A DNA stretch of 8,647 bases from Beijerinckiaceae bacterium (GTDB taxonomy: Bacteria; Pseudomonadota; Alphaproteobacteria; Rhizobiales; Beijerinckiaceae): assembly GCA_022702195.1 (NCBI GenBank), contig JAKONB010000328.1, forward strand, positions 1 through 8,647. The letters are read 5' to 3'. The notes under the pieces were generated by a model, which saw only the letters and a program-made list of their open reading frames with translations, had not been told where the DNA came from and ran no database searches. Below are positions 1 through 4,561 of this stretch, piece after piece; positions within the stretch are counted from its first letter, which is position 1, and every line of letters starts with the position of its first letter. The translations under genes were made by a program, and so were the position numbers.

Positions 1-37
1 CGGCCTGGAGCAGCAATTCGGCGCGCGTGTCCCTCAT
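1..37 (-). CDS. N-terminal fragment of a probable TetR-family regulator (runs off the left edge)
   Basis: Reading the minus strand from an ATG at 37-35 gives MRDTRAELLLQA and then the window ends. The start is preceded on the minus strand by a purine-rich GAAGGG about nine bases upstream. The pattern 'TR..LL.AA' is how the first helix of TetR-type DNA-binding domains usually begins, but twelve residues are very little to go on. Two things support the call: it is divergent from the quinoprotein-relay operon, and the shared intergenic region holds a TetR-style dyad over the operon promoter. If the call is right, this would be the local repressor of the operon and perhaps of itself. It could instead be another small helix-rich protein. 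Confidence 0.4.
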   Translation of the reverse strand, partial: MRDTRAELLLQA

Positions 38-64
38 CGTCGAGCGCCCTTCCCCCTTCTGTCC

Positions 65-76
65 CACGACGTCGTG
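65..76. promoter_or_regulatory. Perfect 12-bp palindrome, possible operator
   Basis: CACGACGTCGTG is its own reverse complement. It lies in the divergent intergenic region between the putative TetR start and the relay operon. It is nested with a second inverted repeat, GTCCCACG (61-68) and CGTGGGAC (86-93), so the same DNA could form two alternative structures. Its position about 28 bp upstream of the TetR start would suit an autoregulatory site. No function is demonstrated; a short GC palindrome can occur by chance in this composition. Confidence 0.3.
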
Positions 77-103
77 AGCGTTGCGCGTGGGACGACAATG
101 CCG

Positions 104-132
104 TTGACGGAACCAAAAATCTACCTACTAAT
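104..132 (+). promoter_or_regulatory. Probable sigma-70-type promoter of the quinoprotein-relay operon
   Basis: TTGACG at 104-109 matches five of six -35 consensus bases. ACTAAT at 127-132, 17 bp later, matches four of six -10 bases. Transcription would start near 139-140, leaving a leader of about 25 nt before the ATG at 165. This is the only AT-rich stretch between the two divergent genes. Alphaproteobacterial -10 elements are often weak, so the exact hexamer is uncertain. Confidence 0.5.
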
Positions 133-138
133 TGGTAG
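121..138. promoter_or_regulatory. TetR-style operator dyad overlapping the -10 element
   Basis: CTACC (121-125) and GGTAG (134-138) form a perfect inverted repeat with an 8-bp spacer. Within it, CTACTAATTGGTAG (125-138) is a 14-bp near-palindrome with one mismatched pair. The dyad covers the proposed -10 and start region of the operon, so a bound dimer would block RNA polymerase. The size and symmetry suit a TetR dimer, and a putative TetR gene starts divergently less than 100 bp away. The link between the two is inference. Confidence 0.5.
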
Positions 139-164
139 TCAATCAGAACGGGAGGAGATCCGGC

Positions 165-1136
165 ATGGCGGCCCAGGGTCGTGGTGCATTCGCCGAGGCG
201 CGCGCTCTTTCCGTGAGCCGGCGCCAAGCGCTGTTCGGGGGCCTGTGCCTGTGCTGTCTGCCGACCTTGGGGCGCTCGGCGGAGGCATGCGGCCTGGACG
301 AGGTCGGCCCCGGCATCTTCGTCCGGCGCGGCCCCGATGCGGAGGCCACGCCCGAGAACAATGACGCCATCGCCAATATCGGCTTCATCGTCGGCGACGA
401 TTCGGTTCTGGTGACGGAATCCGGTGGCAGCCTCGCGGACGGGCAATGGCTGCGCGGCGAGATCGCCAAGCGCACCACCAAGCCGGTCAGCCATGTGGTG
501 CTCACCCACGTCCATCCCGACCATTGCTTCGGCGCGGCCGCCTTCGCGGCGGACAAGCCGGTCTTCATCGGCCACAACGCCCTGCGCCCGGCCCTCGATG
601 CCCGGGGCGCGTATTATCGCGCCCGCCTCGTGGAGATCCTCGGCGCGGACAAGGCCGGCAGCGTCGTCTACCCAACCCTGGAGGTGAAGCCGGAGGGGGC
701 CGAGATCGATCTCGGCGGCCGCAGACTCAGCTTCGCCGCGCACGGAGCCGCGCATACGAGCTGCGATCTCTCCATGCGGGACCTGAAGACCGGCATCCTG
801 TTCCCCGCCGACCTGCTCTTCGTCACCCGTATCCCCTCCCTCGACGGCAGCCTTCTCGGCTGGCTGAAGGAGGCGGAGGCGCTGAAGGCGACGGGGGCGA
901 CCCAAGCGGTGCCGGGTCACGGCCCGACCCTGGTCGATCTCGCCCCCGCTTTGGCGGATCTGACCCGCTACCTCACCACCCTGCGCGACGAGACCCGCAA
1001 GGCACTCGGCAGCGACGTGCCGATCGAGAAGGCGGTGGCCACCATCGGCCGCTCGGAGCGGGACCGCTGGGTCCTGTTCGACACCTATCACGGTCGCAAC
1101 ATCACCCAGGCCTTCAAGGAACTGGAATGGGAATGA
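165..1136 (+). CDS. Quinoprotein relay system zinc metallohydrolase (SoxH-like, metallo-beta-lactamase fold), exported
   Basis: This 323-residue protein has a metallo-beta-lactamase fold. THVHPDH places metal ligands at H115, H117, D119 and H120. Further ligands are probably H197 (AHTSCD), D216 (FPADLLF) and H252 (VPGHGP), so the full dinuclear zinc set seems present. An N-terminal SRRQALFGG followed by a hydrophobic stretch looks like a Tat (or Sec) signal, placing the enzyme in the periplasm. The start at 165 is chosen because GGGAGGAG lies just upstream; a TTG at 132 is in frame but has no ribosome site and would extend over the promoter. Sequence style and the next two genes fit the SoxH-related hydrolases found beside PQQ-dependent dehydrogenases. 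Substrate is unknown; a thioester or glutathione-type thiol adduct is possible by analogy with glyoxalase II-like relatives. Subtype 1 versus 2 of this family cannot be settled by eye. Confidence 0.85.
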   Translation: MAAQGRGAFAEARALSVSRRQALFGGLCLCCLPTLGRSAEACGLDEVGPGIFVRRGPDAEATPENNDAIANIGFIVGDDSVLVTESGGSLADGQWLRGEIAKRTTKPVSHVVLTHVHPDHCFGAAAFAADKPVFIGHNALRPALDARGAYYRARLVEILGADKAGSVVYPTLEVKPEGAEIDLGGRRLSFAAHGAAHTSCDLSMRDLKTGILFPADLLFVTRIPSLDGSLLGWLKEAEALKATGATQAVPGHGPTLVDLAPALADLTRYLTTLRDETRKALGSDVPIEKAVATIGRSERDRWVLFDTYHGRNITQAFKELEWE

Positions 1137-1171
1137 CCGCGCGCCACATTGTTCGACCGAGGAGACACGCC

Positions 1172-1999
1172 ATGAAGCCGTTCGCCGCCGCCCTCGCCCT
1201 GTCGCTCTCCCTGTCCGTCCCGGCCGCCGCCTGGCTCACCGGTCCCGCCCAGGCCGCCGGGGCCTCGGACACCGATGCCGAGCGCCTCGCCCGCTGGCAG
1301 GAGATCCGCACCTCGATCTTCGGCGACAAGGCCGTGGCCGAGACCGACAGCCTGATCAAGGTGGACGCGCCGGCCCGCGCCCTCGACGCCGCCCTGGTGC
1401 CGATCACCCTGACCATGCCGGAGAAGGACAGGATCGCCGCCATCCACCTGGTAATCGACGACAACCCGTCGCCCTACGCGGCGCACATCACCTTTGGGCC
1501 GGCCGCCGATCCGGCCGAGATCAAGCTGCGGGTGCGGGTGAACAACTACACCAACATCCATGCCGTCGCCGAGACCAAGGACGGCAAGCTGTTCGAGACC
1601 ACCAAGTTCGTCAAAGCCTCGGGGGGCTGCTCGGCGCCGATGGGCATGAGCGACGAGGAGGCGATGAAGGGCATGGGCGACATGCGGATGAAATTCGCGG
1701 AAGCCGGGGCCGGCAAGGCCACCGAAGCGACCCTGATGATCCGCCACCCGAATTTCAGCGGCATGCAGATGAACCAGATCACCCGCGACTACACGCCGGC
1801 CCGCTACATTCAGAAGGTCGTGGTCGCGCAAGGGCCGCGCAACATCCTCACCCTCGACGGCGACATCTCCATCGCCTCGAACCCGGTGATCAACTTCGCC
1901 TTCCTGCCCGAGGGGAGCGCACCGGTGACGGTGACCGCCTCCGACAACCAGAGCGGCCGCTGGGAGCACAGCTTCCCGGTGCCGAGCCCGAGCAACTGA
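1172..1999 (+). CDS. Quinoprotein dehydrogenase-associated SoxYZ-like carrier protein
   Basis: This is a 275-residue exported protein, with a hydrophobic Sec-type leader to about residue 29 (cut near AQA-AG). The first half (about 40-155) resembles SoxY and ends in SGGCSAP, with the single mature cysteine C153 in the place of the SoxY swinging-arm cysteine. The second half (about 183-270) is SoxZ-like, with RHPNFSGMQMNQITRDYTPA and a beta-rich end. Fusion of the two Sox carrier subunits is the known arrangement in the SoxYZ-like carriers that accompany quinoprotein dehydrogenases; the cysteine would carry a sulfur adduct. Between the domains, residues 157-173 hold six methionines, which is unusual. 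CGAGGAG lies seven to eight bases ahead of the ATG. The gene starts 35 bp after the hydrolase and is 15 bp from the next gene, so all three are likely one transcript. Direct evidence for the role is lacking in the sequence. Confidence 0.85.
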   Translation: MKPFAAALALSLSLSVPAAAWLTGPAQAAGASDTDAERLARWQEIRTSIFGDKAVAETDSLIKVDAPARALDAALVPITLTMPEKDRIAAIHLVIDDNPSPYAAHITFGPAADPAEIKLRVRVNNYTNIHAVAETKDGKLFETTKFVKASGGCSAPMGMSDEEAMKGMGDMRMKFAEAGAGKATEATLMIRHPNFSGMQMNQITRDYTPARYIQKVVVAQGPRNILTLDGDISIASNPVINFAFLPEGSAPVTVTASDNQSGRWEHSFPVPSPSN

Positions 2000-2014
2000 G
2001 GGACGCCGTCGGTC

Positions 2015-2596
2015 ATGTTTCCCACCCGCCTTCTCGCCGCCGCCGCCGCCGGATTTCTGCTGGCCGCCGCCCCGGCCGATTCGCCCGTGAACGTCCCCGA
2101 GCCCGAGGGCTTCCACACCGGCCCGCAGCAGGGCTACACGCCGCCGACCCTCACGGGCGCCACCGTTCTCGCCATCGACGGTCTCGACCGTTTGGTGGCG
2201 GACTCCGCGCCCGTGCTGATCGACGTGGCCATGGCCGACCGGCGCCCCGCCGGCATGGCGGCGGACAAGCCCTGGCTGCCGGCGCATCGCTCGATCCCCC
2301 ACGCGGTCTGGATGCCGGGGGCCGGCGCCGCCCCCCTCGACCCCGCCCACGAGGCCCTGTTCCTCCGGCGCGTCGCCGAGCTCACGGGGGGCGACAAGGC
2401 CAAGCCGATCGTCACCTTCTGCCATCCCGATTGCTGGGGCAGCTGGAACGCCGGCAAACGCCTCGTCCAGGCCGGCTATACCCGCGTGCACTGGTTCCCC
2501 ACCGGCATCGAAGGTTGGCAGGAGAGTCACGAGACGGCAGTGCTGAAGCAGGATGCGGCCTGGGCCGCGCGGCCAGCCTCGGAGGCGCAACGCTAG
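2015..2596 (+). CDS. PQQ-dependent catabolism-associated CXXCW-motif protein (rhodanese-like)
   Basis: This 193-residue protein has a short Sec-type leader (residues 1-21) and a rhodanese-like domain: VLIDVAMADRRP near 67-79, the cysteine loop FCHPDCWGSWNAGKR at 135-149, and a closing YTRVHWFPTGIEGWQE. C136 and C140 are three residues apart and are followed by W141. The family is labelled 'CXXCW', but as I recall its members actually read C-x3-C-W, so this copy would be typical. Such proteins occur beside PQQ-dependent alcohol dehydrogenase systems and are thought to handle sulfur or thiols in the periplasm; the actual reaction is unknown. GAGGGA overlapping the previous stop serves as a modest ribosome site. 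It is the last gene of the three-gene operon. Confidence 0.85.
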   Translation: MFPTRLLAAAAAGFLLAAAPADSPVNVPEPEGFHTGPQQGYTPPTLTGATVLAIDGLDRLVADSAPVLIDVAMADRRPAGMAADKPWLPAHRSIPHAVWMPGAGAAPLDPAHEALFLRRVAELTGGDKAKPIVTFCHPDCWGSWNAGKRLVQAGYTRVHWFPTGIEGWQESHETAVLKQDAAWAARPASEAQR

Positions 2597-2660
2597 GGCG
2601 TTTTTCGCCCAAGAGGGGTGCCGGTTCGGCGTGAGACAAGGCGATACGCAGCAAAGAGAT

Positions 2661-2700
2661 CGCGCGTTCTCCGTGATCCTTGAATCACGGAGAACGCGCG
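2661..2700. repeat. Perfect 17-bp inverted repeat (strong hairpin), terminator or dispersed intergenic repeat
   Basis: Arms at 2661-2677 and 2684-2700 are exactly complementary over 17 bp around the 6-nt loop CCTTGA. It starts about 65 bp after the end of the three-gene operon. There is no T-run after either arm, so it is not a standard intrinsic terminator; it could protect the 3' end of the operon message, act with Rho, or belong to a dispersed palindromic repeat family. A second pairing is possible, GATCCTT (2675-2681) with AAGGATC (2703-2709), which would compete with the main hairpin. Confidence 0.75.
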
Positions 2701-2883
2701 TGAAGGATCCCGGGCCTGACGCGGGCGATGGAAGCACGTTCGGCCCGGCCCACGGGGGCCGAAAAGAATCTGCGATCACGGCCATCGTGCGCGCGTGAGC
2801 GCCATTGACACGGGTCGACTTGTGGCGGAAGAAAGGCACCGGAGGCGCCCCGAAGTCTAGGGAGGAAACGCCAACGGGATGAG

Positions 2884-2910
2884 GGAGATAGCGACGCCAT
2901 CGCCATCTCC
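2884..2910. repeat. Imperfect hairpin, 6 + 4 bp with a one-base internal mismatch
   Basis: GGAGAT (2884-2889) pairs with ATCTCC (2905-2910), and after one A/C mismatch GCGA (2891-2894) pairs with TCGC (2900-2903), leaving the loop CGCCA. There is no T-run. It sits in the middle of the gene-free region with no evident role. Confidence 0.4.
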
Positions 2911-3061
2911 TCCCCGGCGTTCGCGGGTGCTCCGGCCGTCATCGACATCGCCGCCCTGATAGCCGCCCCGTCCTGTACGACGTGGGCGTGAAACCCCGTG
3001 GGTTTGGCGCGCGGCCCGCGCCCCGAGCGTGTATAGCGATCCCCTAGAAGCCGTTCTGGTT

Positions 3062-3083
3062 CGCGGTGTCGCTCGACACCGCG
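3062..3083 (+). promoter_or_regulatory. Perfect 10-bp hairpin in the panB leader
   Basis: CGCGGTGTCG (3062-3071) and CGACACCGCG (3074-3083) are exact complements with two bases between them; in RNA the closing pair would open to a four-base loop. The hairpin ends 26 bases ahead of the panB start and leaves the ribosome site (GGGTGGA, about 3099-3105) free. It could be an attenuator, an RNA-stability element or a DNA-level operator. No T-run follows, so it is not an intrinsic terminator. Confidence 0.5.
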
Positions 3084-3109
3084 CCACGATTCAGAGCCGG
3101 GTGGAACCG

Positions 3110-3934
3110 ATGTCGCAAGTTGTCCAGTCGCGCCGCATCCGCGCCGTCGATCTTGCCAAGCGCAAGGCGGAAGGCCGCAAGATCATCGCGCTCACCGCCT
3201 ATCATGCCCATACGGCGAGCATCCTCGATCCCCATTGTGATTTCATCCTGGTGGGCGATTCGCTCGGCATGGTGATGCATGGCATGGAATCGACCCTGCC
3301 GGTGACGCTGGAGATGATGATCGTCCAGGCGCAGGCGGTGATGCGCGGGACCTCGCGCGCGCTGATCGTCGTCGACATGCCGTTCGGCTCCTACGAGGCG
3401 AGCCCCGAACAGGCCTTCCTGAACGCCGCCCGCGTGCTCAAGGAGACGGGGGCCGGGGCGATCAAGATGGAGGGCGGAGCGCGCTTTGCCGAGACCGTGG
3501 CCTTCCTGGTGCAGCGCGGGATTCCGGTGATGGGTCATATCGGCCTCACCCCCCAATCGGTGAACACCATGGGGGGCTTCAAGGTGCAGGGCCGCGAGGC
3601 GGATGGCGAGGAACGCCTGATGCGGGATGCCAAGGCCATCAGCGATGCCGGCGCCTTCGCCATCGTGATGGAGGGCATCGTCGAGCCGGTGGCCCGCGCC
3701 ATCGCCCTGTCGTCCGAGATCGCCGCCGCCACCATCGGCATCGGCGCCACCTCCCTCTGCGACGGCCAGATCCTGGTCCTCGAGGACATGCTGGGCCTGA
3801 GCGACCGCGCGCCGAAATTCGTGAAGCGCTTCGGGTCGCTGCGCGCTCAGATCGAGGGCGCGGTCGAGGCCTATGCCGAGGAGGTCCGCGCCGGCCGTTT
3901 TCCGGCCGAAGAGCACACCTATCAGCCGCTGTGA
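3110..3934 (+). CDS. panB: 3-methyl-2-oxobutanoate hydroxymethyltransferase (ketopantoate hydroxymethyltransferase)
   Basis: PanB transfers a hydroxymethyl group from 5,10-methylenetetrahydrofolate to 2-oxoisovalerate, giving ketopantoate, the first committed step to pantothenate and coenzyme A; it works in the cytoplasm. The 274-residue length is normal for this TIM-barrel enzyme. Magnesium ligands are probably D50 (ILVGDS) and D89 (VVDMPFGSY). IKMEGG supplies K119 and E121, VMGHIGLTPQ is the expected loop, and E188 in VMEGI is the likely catalytic acid. CDGQILVLEDMLG near the end is diagnostic. The preceding loop reads GIGATS, where many homologues have GIGAG; this is a mild variation. The ATG at 3110 is chosen for the GGGTGGA site upstream and because homology begins with RRIRAVDLAKRKAEGRKI. 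It appears monocistronic: panC is not beside it. Confidence 0.96.
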   Translation: MSQVVQSRRIRAVDLAKRKAEGRKIIALTAYHAHTASILDPHCDFILVGDSLGMVMHGMESTLPVTLEMMIVQAQAVMRGTSRALIVVDMPFGSYEASPEQAFLNAARVLKETGAGAIKMEGGARFAETVAFLVQRGIPVMGHIGLTPQSVNTMGGFKVQGREADGEERLMRDAKAISDAGAFAIVMEGIVEPVARAIALSSEIAAATIGIGATSLCDGQILVLEDMLGLSDRAPKFVKRFGSLRAQIEGAVEAYAEEVRAGRFPAEEHTYQPL

Positions 3935-4109
3935 TGGATAGCGGTTCGACCCCCATCCGGGTCGCCAAGTGATAAGGTAGGAGACGAATCGCGTGCGCGC
4001 CCACACGCTCCAGCAATGTTGCCGGCGCGGGCGCTCACGGTTCATCAACCATTCGGGTTTCTGCTCTCACGGTAACCTTGAAAATTCAGGACCAAGAAGG
4101 AACGGAGTC
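3935..4109 (+). promoter_or_regulatory. Intergenic region with a weak hairpin after panB
   Basis: CGACCC (3947-3952) pairs with GGGTCG (3959-3964) around a 6-nt loop just after the panB stop, without a T-run; it may be a weak or Rho-assisted terminator. The rest presumably carries the promoter of the next gene, but no clear -35/-10 pair is visible. AAGGAACGGAG at about 4097-4107 is a strong ribosome site for the gene at 4110. Confidence 0.35.
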
Positions 4110-4409
4110 ATGAAGCGCACGATCGTCGGGCTGATTCTGGCCGCCACCCTCGCCGCCTCCACGGTGCCGGCCGCCCAGGCCCGCGACGGAATCGGAGCCG
4201 GCGGTGCCGCGGCCCTCGGCGTGCTCGGCGGCCTCGCCGTGGGCGGCGCCATCGCGTCCTCGCAGAACAACGGCTATTACCCGGGCCGCCCGGTCTATCG
4301 CGAGCCGCGCCCAGTCTATGTCGAGGAAGAGGTGTGCCACGTCGAACGCCGCGTCTTCGTCGATGCCTATGGCGACGAGCATTTCCGCCGCGTGCGCGTC
4401 TGCGAATAA
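4110..4409 (+). CDS. Small exported glycine-rich protein of unknown function
   Basis: This is a 99-residue protein with a clear Sec signal (MKRTIVGLILAATLAAS, cut after AQA at about residue 24). Residues 26-50 form a glycine/alanine-rich stretch with G-x3-G-like spacing (GAGGAAALGVLGGLAVGG), long enough for one membrane span or a glycine zipper. A proline/tyrosine/arginine linker follows, then a C-terminal unit with two cysteines (C76 and C98) spaced to form a disulfide. Small exported proteins with a similar cysteine-arginine tail are common in Rhizobiales-type genomes, but none has a role I can name. The start is set by the signal peptide and the strong ribosome site; an upstream in-frame start at 3993 lacks both. 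It ends 32 bp ahead of a textbook terminator and looks monocistronic, possibly well expressed. Confidence 0.8.
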   Translation: MKRTIVGLILAATLAASTVPAAQARDGIGAGGAAALGVLGGLAVGGAIASSQNNGYYPGRPVYREPRPVYVEEEVCHVERRVFVDAYGDEHFRRVRVCE

Positions 4410-4440
4410 GCGCGCTTCCGCGCGACGCTCCATACGAAGA

Positions 4441-4473
4441 AGCCGTTTCCGCCTGGGCGGAAACGGCTTTTTT
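4441..4473 (+). terminator. Intrinsic terminator of the small exported protein gene
   Basis: AGCCGTTTCCGCC (4441-4453) and GGCGGAAACGGCT (4456-4468) are perfect 13-bp arms, followed by a run of six T ending at 4473. This is the clearest Rho-independent terminator in the window. On the minus strand no comparable T-run follows the stem, so it is unlikely to serve the convergent receptor gene equally well. Confidence 0.92.
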
Positions 4474-4518
4474 CATGGGGCGTGCCTTGGAACGGGAAGG
4501 GTTGCCTCACCGTCCGGA

Positions 4519-4551
4519 GCGGCGGAAACCGAGCGAGCCGATTCCCGCCGC
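4519..4551 (-). terminator. Possible 3' hairpin of the receptor gene (weak)
   Basis: GCGGCGG (4519-4525) and CCGCCGC (4545-4551) can pair over 7 bp just beyond the receptor stop on the minus strand. The loop is long and no T-run follows, so this is only a candidate message end. Its GC-rich arms could also be a chance occurrence. Confidence 0.2.
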
Positions 4552-4561
4552 CTTCCTCCGC

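Larger units (their letters stand above)
2597..3109. other. 513-bp gene-free region between the relay operon and panB
   Basis: No reading frame here has a credible start, ribosome site and protein-like composition. It carries several dyads, described separately: a perfect 17-bp hairpin (2661-2700), an imperfect hairpin (2884-2910) and the panB leader hairpin (3062-3083). A small GGGCG-T5-CGCCC hairpin also abuts the relay operon stop (2596-2610). No tRNA, insertion-sequence end or gene remnant was recognised. The length is unusual for this otherwise compact window. Confidence 0.6.

Noticed and set aside
132..164. Longer start (TTG) for the metallohydrolase
   Set aside because: It has no ribosome site and overlaps the proposed -10 and operator; the ATG at 165 has a near-ideal GGGAGGAG.
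2596..2610. GGGCG-TTTTT-CGCCC hairpin at the end of the relay operon as an intrinsic terminator
   Set aside because: The T-run is the loop and not downstream of the stem, and the stem is only 5 bp.
1088..2839. Long open frame on the minus strand (about 580 codons) opposite the carrier and rhodanese-like genes
   Set aside because: It is antisense to two well-supported genes, has histidine/arginine/glycine-rich composition typical of a GC-rich shadow frame, and shows no recognisable domain.
2879..2959. Possible 26-codon small gene after GGGAGGAAA
   Set aside because: The ribosome site is about 12 bases away, the product is Ser/Pro/Arg-rich without features, and the frame coincides with a hairpin; not distinguishable from chance.
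3029..3109. Longer panB with a start at 3029
   Set aside because: The added 27 residues are unrelated to PanB, lie across the leader hairpin and lack a ribosome site.
3044..4048. Open frame on the minus strand opposite panB
   Set aside because: It is a mirror of panB codon bias, very rich in His, Arg and Gly, with no motif; panB itself is unambiguous.
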